Assembly (NCBI GenBank): GCA_019232625.1 | Contig: JAFANP010000041.1 | Coordinates: 1-55,904 of the forward strand | Length of the DNA stretch: 55,904 nt | Direction of reading: 5' to 3' | Origin: Alphaproteobacteria bacterium | Lineage (GTDB): Bacteria; Pseudomonadota; Alphaproteobacteria; Sphingomonadales; Sphingomonadaceae | Part shown: one piece after another, positions 18,453-25,777 of the stretch | How positions within the stretch are numbered: position 1 is the stretch's first letter | Layout of the letters: the number at the start of each line of letters is the position of its first letter | The notes under the pieces: generated by a model | Databases searched by the model: none | The model's input: the letters and a program-made list of their open reading frames with translations, nothing else | Told to the model about the DNA's origin: nothing | Position numbers and translations under genes: made by a program

Positions 18453-19116
18453 GCGGCTTCCCCTGTGACGCACCGCTCCATCCGGCCCCGAGCCGGGTGG
18501 TTCGTCGCGCGTGGACACAGGGAACCGCGCCCTGCTTATTTCCCCTGACGGGTATTGTATTCGGCAGGCCACCCGACCGAAGCCGGTGCCTGTGTCCACA
18601 CGCCCGAAAGCGGACGCTCCCTCACGACGAAGATCGGGAGCGCGGGGGTTTCGTTACGCCTATTCTTGCGCCTCAGCAAGCGAGCCTTCAGCGCGTCGCC
18701 TCGCGTTCGACCGCCCGGGCCGCGGAGCCGGCGCGCGCGCCGGCCTACGCTCCGACGCAGCCTCGGCGCGCGCAGCCGTCCTCGCTTCTGATTGAGCGCC
18801 TGCCTCGCCAGGGTCCGGACCCTGGGGAGATCTGCCCGGCATGAGCCTGTCGGCCTCATTCCGGGCACCGCCTGCGCCGCACCTGCCTTCGCAAGCCGCC
18901 GCAGCCGGAACATCACGCTACCGCCTCGGGTGACTCATGTTTTTCCGGACACGAGCATCGAGTCGCCCAACCTTATGAGCCTCGCCGCGGAGGAAAGGAA
19001 GTTCTTTTTTTGTTCTCATTTCGGCATCGAACGAAATAGGTCCGGCAACCGTCGCCTTCGGCGCCCGCGGGGCATGGAGCGCGTGCGTCTTCCCGTGGGT
19101 GAGACGGGCGGACGGT
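18453..19116. other. 664-bp stretch with no convincing gene
   Basis: Open frames exist on both strands, but all are Arg/Pro/Ala-rich, overlap each other and match no family I know. It contains an 11-bp inverted repeat (GTGGACACAGG at 18511-18521, CCTGTGTCCAC at 18589-18599) around a 67-base loop, and a LexA-type box at 19001-19015 within a locally AT-rich patch. It may hold a non-coding RNA or gene remains. Confidence 0.6.
19001..19015 (+). promoter_or_regulatory. LexA-type box, no adjacent target gene
   Basis: GTTC-TTTTTTT-GTTC, an exact match to the alphaproteobacterial SOS box GTTC-N7-GTTC. No coding sequence starts close by on either strand. Confidence 0.5.
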
Positions 19117-20049
19117 CTATCGCGGCGCCCCCGTCCCGACGAGCGCGCGCGCCTGAAGCCATGCCTCCAGCGCCTGCGGCCAGCGGTCGACCGGCCGGCC
19201 GCGCGGGCGAAAGCCGAAGCCGTGCCCGCCCGTCTCGTAGAGGTGGAGCTCGGCCGGGCGGCCGGCCCGGGTCCAGCGCTCGAATATCTCGGCGCTCTTC
19301 AGCGAAGGCGCCTGCGGATCGTCCCGGGCGGCGACGATGAACAGGGGCGGGGCGTCCGCCCCCGGCCGGCGCGCGTCCGGCATCGCGCCGTAGGCGGCGA
19401 CCGCGAAGTTGGGGCGGACCGCCGCGTCGGTCGCCAGCGCCGTGCCGATCGCGGTCATCGCCCCGGCGGAGAAGCCGATCACTCCGACCCGGTCCGGCCT
19501 GACCCCGTAGGCGGCGGCGTCGCGGCGGATGAGGCGCAGCGCCCGGCCGGCATCGGCGATGGCGACAGCGCGCGCCGGCTGCGTGCGCAGCGCGAAGGCG
19601 TCGAACGTCTCAGGGCCCGCGGGCGCCGTGTCGCCGGGCGGCCGGACGCGGTATTTCAGCACGAAGGCGGTGACGCCGCGCGCCGCCAGCCAGCGCGCCG
19701 GCTCGATCCCGTCCAGGTCCCAGGCCAGCGCCCGGAACGCCCCGCCCGGCACGACCAGCATCGCCGTGCCGTTCGCCTTCCCCGCAGGCGGGCGGAAGAC
19801 GGTGAGGGTCGGGACGGTGACGTTGGTGACGATGTGCACCCTGCCGCTCCCCGGCAGGTCGGCGTCGACCTCGACCTCCTCGCCGGTCCAGCTCTCCGTG
19901 CCCGGTGCGGCGCCCGGCCAGAGCCGCACGACCTGAGGCGCCGGCCGCGCCGGCGCAGGCTGCGCCGGCCCGCAGGCGGGGGCGAGAAGGGCAAGGGCGG
20001 CCGCGACCGCCGCCCACGGACCCCGGGCTCCAAACCGAAGATGGATCAC
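19117..20049 (-). CDS. Exported alpha/beta hydrolase (esterase)
   Basis: A 310-residue alpha/beta hydrolase with an N-terminal signal sequence (PWAAVAAALALLAPACG; the Cys could mark a lipoprotein although the lipobox is weak). The oxyanion region VVPGGAFRALAWDLDG corresponds to the HGGG area of acetyl-esterases. The nucleophile is in VIGFSAGAM (G-F-S-A-G), an Asp is in FIVAARDDPQAP, and the catalytic His in ETGGHGFGF. It resembles carbohydrate acetyl-esterases of the COG0657/BD-FAE type. I chose the GTG at 20049, which has GGGAG upstream; another GTG lies at 20112. Substrate not determined. Confidence 0.82.
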   Translation of the reverse strand: MIHLRFGARGPWAAVAAALALLAPACGPAQPAPARPAPQVVRLWPGAAPGTESWTGEEVEVDADLPGSGRVHIVTNVTVPTLTVFRPPAGKANGTAMLVVPGGAFRALAWDLDGIEPARWLAARGVTAFVLKYRVRPPGDTAPAGPETFDAFALRTQPARAVAIADAGRALRLIRRDAAAYGVRPDRVGVIGFSAGAMTAIGTALATDAAVRPNFAVAAYGAMPDARRPGADAPPLFIVAARDDPQAPSLKSAEIFERWTRAGRPAELHLYETGGHGFGFRPRGRPVDRWPQALEAWLQARALVGTGAPR

Positions 20050-20231
20050 TGCACGCTCGCTCCCATCGCGCTGTTGGACCGGACGCGGCGCCTGTAGAAA
20101 CGCGTCCTGCACCCATTCTTGTTAATAGCCGGAAGCAACGCTGTCGCGCATCCCGCTTCTCAAAGCTTCGTTCTGGCCCTATATCTGGAAAGGTCACGGC
20201 CGGGCCAGCGTGATCGTGTGATGGTGACAGA

Positions 20232-20405
20232 GTGGCGAAGAATACCGACGAGGGTTATCGCAGGGGCGCTGTTAAAGACCGTGTTCAAGCCCTGAACCCG
20301 GTTACAAAGAGATATGTAAAGATAGATACGAAGAGCGGCAGAATTATCGAGCACAAGAAGACTGCTGGACCCTATAAAGGGGTACGGGAAGTCACGAAGA
20401 GATAA
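20232..20405 (+). CDS. Small basic protein of low-GC island, unknown
   Basis: A 57-residue basic protein starting at GTG 20232: MAKNTDEGYRRGAVKDRVQ, then LNPVTKRYVKIDTKSGRI and KKTAGPYKGVREVTKR to a TAA at 20403. It belongs to a recognisable kind of short protein with a GAVxDRxQ-NPxTxxYVKxDxxSGR-KKxxGPxKGVR pattern that I have seen only as hypothetical. GC content is near 48% against about 70% around it, so it was probably acquired recently. The next gene starts 2 bases after its stop, implying a transcription and translation unit. The pattern of conserved Lys/Arg suggests nucleic-acid contact, which is inference. Confidence 0.75.
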   Translation: MAKNTDEGYRRGAVKDRVQALNPVTKRYVKIDTKSGRIIEHKKTAGPYKGVREVTKR

Positions 20406-20407
20406 AA

Positions 20408-21133
20408 TTGTCTCTTATCTTTTCTCCACTTTCCGAGGAGCTGATCGACCTACCTCCCCAGAAGCTGTTCCCCAGGCACGCATTCCTGATGCGGCAGTTG
20501 GGAAATCCCCCAGATATAGATCTGGTCATGCTGAGAGCAGTTCAGAAGGTTTGCTCATCTCGAGGCTTCAGCACCAAGGACGCGGCGTCCTCCACCGGCA
20601 GCAAAGACTTCCTGGAGCGGATACTGGGCCTCATTCGCGGCACTGGTTTGACGATTGCCATATTTTCGCACGCGACGCGTGGTACCGCCATGGCGAACAT
20701 ATCGCTCGAGCTGGGGTTCGCAGCGATGTGCGGAAAACCCCTGATCATCGTGAAGTCGCGCGAGGCGTCCGCGCCTTCCGACCTGACCCGGACCGACTGG
20801 ATAGAGTTCACGCTGGGCGAGGAGCCGGCATTCGAGGAAAAGCTCGGCCAGGCGCTGGACCAGGTCGACGAGATCGCCAGCTATCAGGAGATGCTGTTCC
20901 ACATCGCATTGGAGGCACCCCAGATGGACTCGGCGGTGGCGCTCGAGCGGGCAACGAAGGCCTTTCTGCTCAGCGGCAACCAAGCTGTCGTCGAAGCGAT
21001 CGCGACGATCGAGGAGCGGCTCCGCCTGGCGGCGGAGGGCGTGGGCTTCGACGATATGAAGCGCATCTATCGGGAAGTGGCGACGTTCGTTCGGCAGGGA
21101 AGGCAACTCGGGAAGCCGGTGTCGAACGGTTGA
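20408..21133 (+). CDS. Nucleoside 2-deoxyribosyltransferase/TIR-like domain protein
   Basis: A 241-residue soluble protein. Residues 20-125 look like a flavodoxin-like nucleoside-hydrolase fold: a helix-rich start (HAFLMRQLGNPPDIDLVM), a beta strand with LIRGTGLTIAIFSH, then N97-ISLELGFAAMCGKPLIIVKS, the N-x-x-x-E-L-G-x-A-x-x-x-x-K-P signature shared by nucleoside deoxyribosyltransferases, related hydrolases and some TIR-like effectors. Glu101 would be the catalytic residue. The rest is helical. TTG start at 20408, 2 bases after the small basic gene. Composition is lower in GC at its start and rises toward the end. A role in nucleotide- or NAD-based defence is a hypothesis; salvage is the alternative. 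Confidence 0.65.
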   Translation: MSLIFSPLSEELIDLPPQKLFPRHAFLMRQLGNPPDIDLVMLRAVQKVCSSRGFSTKDAASSTGSKDFLERILGLIRGTGLTIAIFSHATRGTAMANISLELGFAAMCGKPLIIVKSREASAPSDLTRTDWIEFTLGEEPAFEEKLGQALDQVDEIASYQEMLFHIALEAPQMDSAVALERATKAFLLSGNQAVVEAIATIEERLRLAAEGVGFDDMKRIYREVATFVRQGRQLGKPVSNG

Positions 21134-21167
21134 CCCGCGCGGGGCCCCCTGCCGCGGCTGCCGGGCC

Positions 21168-23441
21168 TCACGCCTTGTCGACGAAGCTGTCCAGCACCCT
21201 CTTTCGTCCCGCATGCTCGAAGTCGATCTCGAGCTTGTTGCCTTCCACCTCGGCGACCGTTCCGTAGCCGAACTTCGAGTGGAAGACGCGCTGGCCGGCG
21301 GCGATGTCGCCGCGTCCGGGGTTGCCGAGGCTGACGGCGGAGGCCTTGACCTCCATCACCCGTGGCGGACTGCGCTCGAAGCCGCCGGTCACCGCCCGCC
21401 GCCAGCCCGGGCCCCGGCCGGTGCCCCGCGCCACGTCGGCGAAGGGGTCGGCCCGCTCTGACCAATTGGCGCGCCACAGGCTCTCGCCGCCGCTCATCGT
21501 CTGCTCCTGGTCGACATGGTCGGCGGGCAGCTCGGCGATGAAGCGGCTTGGGAGGCTCGACGTCCACTGGCCGTAGATGCGGCGGTTGGCCGCGTGGAAG
21601 ATGAAGCAGTGGCGCCGCGCCCGCGTGATCGCGACATAGGCGAGGCGGCGCTCCTCCTCGAGGCTGGCCTGGCCGCCTTCGTCGAGCGCGCGCTGCGAGG
21701 GGAAGACGCCTTCCTCCCAGCCGGCGAGGAAGACGGTGCCATATTCCAGCCCCTTGGCGGCGTGGATGGTCATGATCGTGACCTTCGCCTGCTCCTCGCT
21801 GCCGTCATTCTCCATGACCAGGCTGACATGCTCGAGGAAGGCGCCGAGGGTCTCATATTCCTCCATCGCCCGGGTCAGCTCGGCGAGGTTCTCGAGCCGG
21901 CCGGCGCTCTCCGCCGACCGGTCCGCCTGGAGCATTGCGGTATAGCCCGATTCGTCGAGGACGAGGCGCGCCAGCTCGGCATGGGGCAGCTCGCCGAGCC
22001 GCATCCGCCAGCGGGCGACGTCGCCGACGAGGTTGCCGAGCGCGCGCCGCGCCTGGGGGGTGAGCTCGTCCGTGTCGAGGATCTGGGCGGCGGCGGCGAG
22101 GAGGGGCAGGCCCGCGGCGCGGGAGAGCGCATGGATCTTCGCCACCGCCTTGTCGCCTAGGCCGCGCTTGGGCGTGTTGATGATTCGCTCGAAGGCGAGG
22201 TCGTCGGCCGGCTGGGCGATGACCCGCAGATAGGCGAGCGCGTCGCGTATCTCGGCGCGCTCGTAGAACCGGAAGCCGCCGACGATGCGGTAGGGGAGGC
22301 CGATGGCGATGAACCGGTCCTCGAACTCGCGGGTCTGGAACTGGGCCCGTACCAGGATCGCGCAATCGTCGGCGCGGGTGCCCCGCCGCCCGGCCGCCTC
22401 GATCTCCTCGCCGACGCGCCGCGCCTCCTCGGGCCCGTCCCAGACGCCGACCACCTTCACCTTGTCGCCGCCGTCATGCTCGGTCCACAGCGTCTTGCCG
22501 AGCCGGCCGCCATTATGGGCGATGAGGCCCGAAGCGGCGCCGAGGATATGCGGGGTGGAGCGGTAATTCTGCTCGAGGCGGATGGTCTTCGCGCCGGGGA
22601 AGTCCTTCTCGAAGCGCAGGATGTTGGCGATTTCGGCGCCGCGCCAGGAATAGATGCTCTGGTCGTCGTCGCCGACGCAGCAGATGTTCTTGCGCTCCTG
22701 GGCGAGGAGGCGGAGCCAGAGATACTGGCTCTGGTTGGTGTCCTGATATTCGTCGACGAGGATGTACTTGAAGCGCTGCTGGTAGAGGTCGAGCACGTCG
22801 CGATGCGTCTTCAGGATCACCAGCATGTGGAGGAGGAGGTCGCCGAAGTCGCAGGCGTTGAGCGCCTTCAGCCGCTCCTGGTAGCGAAGGTAGAGCTCGG
22901 CGCCGCGGCCGTTCGCATAGGCCTCGCTCTCCGCGGCGTCGATCTGCGCCGGGGTCCAGCCGCGATTCTTCCAGCGGTCGATCAGCCCGGCGAGCAGCCG
23001 CGCCGGCCAGCGTTTCTCGTCCAGGTCGGCGGCGAGGATGAGCTGCTTGAGGAGCCGCAGCTGGTCGTCCGTGTCGAGGATGGTGAAGTTGGACTGGAGG
23101 CCGACCAGCTCGGCGTGGCGGCGCAGCATGCGGGCCGCGACCGAGTGGAAGGTGCCGAGCCACGGCATACCCTCCACCGCCTCGCCGACGATTCGGCCGA
23201 CCCTCTCCTTCATCTCGCGCGCCGCCTTGTTGGTGAAGGTGACGGCGAGGATCTCGCTCGGCCAGGCGCGGCGGGTGGCGATGAGGTGGGCGAGCCGGGC
23301 GGTCAGCGCCGCCGTCTTGCCGGTGCCGGCGCCGGCGAGGACGAGCACCGGACCTTCCGCCGTCAGCACCGCCTCGCGCTGCGGCGGGTTTAGGCCGCGG
23401 AGATAGCCGGGCTCGGGGGTTTGAACGACGGGCTGGGTCAC
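21168..23441 (-). CDS. uvrD: ATP-dependent DNA helicase UvrD/PcrA
   Basis: A 757-residue superfamily 1A 3'-to-5' helicase for nucleotide excision repair, mismatch repair and removal of stalled complexes. Motifs: LNPPQREAV (Q motif), AGAGTGKTA (Walker A), TFTNKAAREMKERV (Ia), VDEYQDTN (II), VGDDDQSIYSWRGA (III), LEQNYRS (IV), TIHAAKGLEY (V), AITRARR (VI). The C-terminal FHSKFGYGTVAEVEGNKLEIDF is the Tudor-like module of PcrA/UvrD that binds RNA polymerase. The GTG at 23441 starts the protein as VTQPVV; the open frame further upstream is unrelated. A LexA-type box lies 4 bases before the start. Confidence 0.95.
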   Translation of the reverse strand: MTQPVVQTPEPGYLRGLNPPQREAVLTAEGPVLVLAGAGTGKTAALTARLAHLIATRRAWPSEILAVTFTNKAAREMKERVGRIVGEAVEGMPWLGTFHSVAARMLRRHAELVGLQSNFTILDTDDQLRLLKQLILAADLDEKRWPARLLAGLIDRWKNRGWTPAQIDAAESEAYANGRGAELYLRYQERLKALNACDFGDLLLHMLVILKTHRDVLDLYQQRFKYILVDEYQDTNQSQYLWLRLLAQERKNICCVGDDDQSIYSWRGAEIANILRFEKDFPGAKTIRLEQNYRSTPHILGAASGLIAHNGGRLGKTLWTEHDGGDKVKVVGVWDGPEEARRVGEEIEAAGRRGTRADDCAILVRAQFQTREFEDRFIAIGLPYRIVGGFRFYERAEIRDALAYLRVIAQPADDLAFERIINTPKRGLGDKAVAKIHALSRAAGLPLLAAAAQILDTDELTPQARRALGNLVGDVARWRMRLGELPHAELARLVLDESGYTAMLQADRSAESAGRLENLAELTRAMEEYETLGAFLEHVSLVMENDGSEEQAKVTIMTIHAAKGLEYGTVFLAGWEEGVFPSQRALDEGGQASLEEERRLAYVAITRARRHCFIFHAANRRIYGQWTSSLPSRFIAELPADHVDQEQTMSGGESLWRANWSERADPFADVARGTGRGPGWRRAVTGGFERSPPRVMEVKASAVSLGNPGRGDIAAGQRVFHSKFGYGTVAEVEGNKLEIDFEHAGRKRVLDSFVDKA

Positions 23442-23445
23442 GCCT

Positions 23446-23460
23446 GAACAGCTAGGGAAC
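23446..23460 (-). promoter_or_regulatory. LexA-type SOS box of uvrD
   Basis: On the minus strand GTTC-CCTAGCT-GTTC, matching GTTC-N7-GTTC of alphaproteobacteria. It ends 4 bases before the uvrD GTG, so it covers the place of the ribosome site; no purine-rich Shine-Dalgarno is visible. uvrD is a known SOS gene in many bacteria. Confidence 0.7.
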
Positions 23461-23528
23461 GGGAGGGGCCGCGGCAACCTCTTGTCTCGCCGGCGCGCGT
23501 TCTGCGGCGGGGAGGGAGCCGCGCTGCC

Positions 23529-23642
23529 CTTCCCCCCTCCCTGAATACAGGGAGGGGCCGGGGGTGGGTCGGTCTCCGCCCGCGATGCATTTTCCGGATG
23601 CGCACCCACCCCCGACCCCTCCCTGCGTGCAGGGAGGGGGGC
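23529..23642. repeat. CTCCCTG/CAGGGAGG palindrome (family E)
   Basis: A 114-bp palindrome between rsmD and uvrD: CCCCTCCCTGAATACAGGGAGG, GGGGGTGGGTCGG, a loop, then CACCCACCCCCGACCCC and TCCCTGCGTGCAGGGAGGGG. The outer segments are themselves small hairpins. Half-copies resembling one arm occur at 44199-44225. Confidence 0.75.
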
Positions 23643-23650
23643 GGCACGTC

Positions 23651-24172
23651 CTAGAGCTTGCGCAGCAGGGTGATCTTGGCCTTGCCGTGGATGCGCGTCG
23701 CCTCCTCTTCGAACCCCTCCGCTCCGATCGTCTCGTCGCGTGCCGTCTCGACGCTGGCGAGCCCGCCCGGAGCGAGCGGCAGGCGGGCGAGGGCGGCGGG
23801 GGCGAGGCCGCTGCGATAGGGCGGGTCGAGGAAGGCGAGGTGGAGCTCGCCGGCGATCCGGGCATGCTCGGCCGGGGTGGCGAGGATATCGGCTTCGGCG
23901 CCCAGCGCGGCCACGTTGCGGCGGATCGCCTCGACGGCGGCCCGCTCCTTCTCGACGAAGGTGCAATGCGCCGCGCCCCTCGACAGCGCCTCGAGGCCGA
24001 GCGCGCCGGAGCCGGCGAAGAGGTCGGCGACCCGCAGCCCCTCGAAGCTGCCGAGCCGGCTCGCCAGCATCGAGAAGAGCGCCTCGCGTGTGCGGTCGGA
24101 GGTGGGGCGGGTGGCCTGGCCGGCCGGGGCGACGATCGGCCGCCCGCGCCAGCGGCCGGAGATGATCCTCAC
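23651..24172 (-). CDS. rsmD: 16S rRNA guanine(966)-N2-methyltransferase
   Basis: A 173-residue SAM-dependent methyltransferase that modifies G966 of 16S rRNA. The start RIISGRWRGRPIVAP is the family signature, followed by TRPTSDRTREALFSML, SAM motif I VADLFAGSGALGLEALSRG and the catalytic motif IV FLDPPYRSG. The GTG at 24172 overlaps the rluB stop by 4 bases (GTGA), so translation is coupled to rluB even though a repeat forms the end of rluB. Confidence 0.93.
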   Translation of the reverse strand: MRIISGRWRGRPIVAPAGQATRPTSDRTREALFSMLASRLGSFEGLRVADLFAGSGALGLEALSRGAAHCTFVEKERAAVEAIRRNVAALGAEADILATPAEHARIAGELHLAFLDPPYRSGLAPAALARLPLAPGGLASVETARDETIGAEGFEEEATRIHGKAKITLLRKL

Positions 24173-25227
24173 TTCCTCGATCCTCCCCGGGACGGGGAGG
24201 GGGACCGCGCGGAGCGCGGTGGAGGGGGCCCGTCGCTCCGCGGCTTCGGCGCTGGGGCCCCTCCACCACCCTTCGGGTGGTCCCCCTCCCCGCGAAAGCG
24301 CGGGGAGGGACTTCCTTTGAGCCCCTTGCGGAACGCCACCAGGTCGTGCTGCCTCACCTCGTCGACCGCGCCGCCGGGCAGGTCGGCGAGGACGAAAGGC
24401 CCGTAGGCGACGCGGATAAGGCGAGAGACCTGGAGGCCGAGATGCTCGAGCACGCGCCGCACCTCGCGATTCTTGCCCTCGGTGAGGCGCATCTCGATCC
24501 ACGCGTTGCGGCCGGTGCGGCGCTCCAGGTTCGCGTCGATCGGGCCGTAGCGTATGCCGTCTATCTCGATCCCCTGGATGAGGGCTTCGAGCCGCTCCTG
24601 GCTGATCTCGCCGAAGGCGCGGGCGCGGTAGGTGCGCTCGACGCCGGACGAGGGGAGCTCGAGCTGGCGCTTTAGCTCGCCGTCGGTGGTGAGGAGCAGC
24701 AGGCCCTCGGTGTTGAGGTCGAGCCGGCCGACCGGCATCACCCTCGGCAGGCCCTTGGGCAGGCGGTCGTAGATGGTCGGCCGCCCCTTCGGGTCGCGCT
24801 CGGTGGTGAGCAGCCCGGCGGGCTTGTGGTAGCGGAACAGCCGTGCCGGGGCCGGGGCCTTGACCGGCACGCCGTCGACGGTGACGCCGTGGAGCGAGGT
24901 GAGCAGGGTCGCAGGCGTTTCGACGGCGACGCCGCCGATCGCGATCCGCCGCTCCTCGATCATCCGCTCGATCTCGCGGCGCGACGCGATGCCGGCGCGG
25001 GCGAGCAGCTTGGCGATGCGCTGGCCGTCCTTGGGGCCATCCTTGGGGCCGTCCCTGGCCCCGTCCCGGGGCGCGCGTGCGGGGCCGTTCCTGGGGCCGT
25101 GCTTGGGGAAATTGGGCGGGGGCAGGGGGCGTTCTCCAGTCGTCGCCGCCGGACGGGCGGAATTTTGCGCCCAGCCGAGGATATGGCCGGGGCCCGGCGG
25201 CCCCCGTCGCTCGTTACGCTTCGACAA
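24169..25227 (-). CDS. rluB: rRNA pseudouridine synthase RluB/RsuA family, with repeat-derived C-terminus
   Basis: A 352-residue RsuA/RluB-type pseudouridine synthase modifying rRNA. A low-complexity N-terminal tail (HGPRNGPARAPRD, GPKDGPKDGQR) precedes an S4 domain (RIAKLLARAGIASRREIERMI). The catalytic Asp is in VGRLDLNTEGLLLL; LTEGKNREVRRVLEHLGL is the family's late motif. The expected end is near VAFRKGLK; the last 45 residues or so (SPSPRFRGEGDHPKGGGG...SPSPSRGGSRK) are translated family B repeat. The TTG at 25227 is the only start that keeps the tail and is uncertain. Stop overlaps rsmD. Confidence 0.9.
   Translation of the reverse strand: MSKRNERRGPPGPGHILGWAQNSARPAATTGERPLPPPNFPKHGPRNGPARAPRDGARDGPKDGPKDGQRIAKLLARAGIASRREIERMIEERRIAIGGVAVETPATLLTSLHGVTVDGVPVKAPAPARLFRYHKPAGLLTTERDPKGRPTIYDRLPKGLPRVMPVGRLDLNTEGLLLLTTDGELKRQLELPSSGVERTYRARAFGEISQERLEALIQGIEIDGIRYGPIDANLERRTGRNAWIEMRLTEGKNREVRRVLEHLGLQVSRLIRVAYGPFVLADLPGGAVDEVRQHDLVAFRKGLKGSPSPRFRGEGDHPKGGGGAPAPKPRSDGPPPPRSARSPSPSRGGSRK
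24181..24310. repeat. CCCTCC-type palindromic repeat (family B) forming the rluB 3' end
   Basis: Arms TCCTCCCCGGGACGGGGAGG and CCCCGCGAAAGCGCGGGG, inner pair GGTGGAGGGGGCC / GGGCCCCTCCACC. Related to 817-926, 4731-4843 and 54351-54463. It is read through by rluB and ends about 10 bases before the rsmD start. Confidence 0.8.
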
Positions 25228-25233
25228 GGATCA

Positions 25234-25683
25234 ATGGGGGCGCGACGCGTCTATATGCTGTTCGGGAAGCGGGAAAGGGCGATCAGCCGCATCGTCATCG
25301 TCGAGGACGAGCCGCTCGTCGCTTTCGACAACGAGCATCTGCTGCGCGAGAGCGGCTACGAGGTCGTGGCGACGGTCGACACTCTGGCCGACGCGGTGCG
25401 GGTGCTCGGCGAGGCGCCGGTCGACCTCATCCTCAGCGACATCAAGCTGAACGGCGACGGCGACGGCATGGACGTCGCCCGCGCGGCGGCGGCGCGCGGC
25501 GTGCCGGTGCTGTTCGTCACCGCCAACTGCCCGATCGAGGCGCGCAGCCTCGGCATAGGCTGCCTCGCCAAGCCCTATTCGGACAAGATGCTCAAGAACG
25601 CGCTCGATGCGCTGGAGAAGAAGCTCCAGGGCAAGCCGGTGAAGCGCCTCCCCGCCGGCCTCAGCCTCTACGAAGCGGCGTAA
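25234..25683 (+). CDS. Single-domain response regulator
   Basis: A 149-residue receiver-only protein with no output domain. Acidic pair in IVIVEDEP, phospho-acceptor Asp69 in LILSDIKLNG, Thr96 in LFVTAN and Lys113 in LAKPYS make a complete active site. Sphingomonads use such stand-alone receivers in phosphorelays, including the general stress response, but the FATGUY motif of those proteins is absent here. The ATG at 25234 lies only 6 bases from the divergent rluB start; an ATG at 25255 (MLFGKRERAISRIVIVEDE) is also possible and would leave more room for a promoter. No kinase is adjacent. Confidence 0.88.
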   Translation: MGARRVYMLFGKRERAISRIVIVEDEPLVAFDNEHLLRESGYEVVATVDTLADAVRVLGEAPVDLILSDIKLNGDGDGMDVARAAAARGVPVLFVTANCPIEARSLGIGCLAKPYSDKMLKNALDALEKKLQGKPVKRLPAGLSLYEAA

Positions 25684-25690
25684 GGAGGAA

Positions 25691-25762
25691 ATGGGGACAG
25701 TTACTTCGCTCTCCAGCCTGCGCGGGTTCTCGCCGGCCTAGGGGCGAAGTAACTGTCCCCAT
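25691..25762. repeat. GGGGACAGTTAC inverted repeat (family C)
   Basis: A perfect 18-bp inverted repeat, ATGGGGACAGTTACTTCG at 25691-25708 and its complement at 25745-25762, around a 36-base loop. It sits between the convergent ends of the response regulator and the Rieske gene. Similar elements: 40050-40117 and 40544-40660. Confidence 0.85.
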
Positions 25763-25777
25763 TCCACTCGCCCCCGC

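Noticed and set aside
18536-18916. A 126-codon minus-strand frame in the gene-free stretch
   Set aside because: Arg-rich composition, no known motif, no ribosome site, and overlapping frames of similar quality on the other strand.
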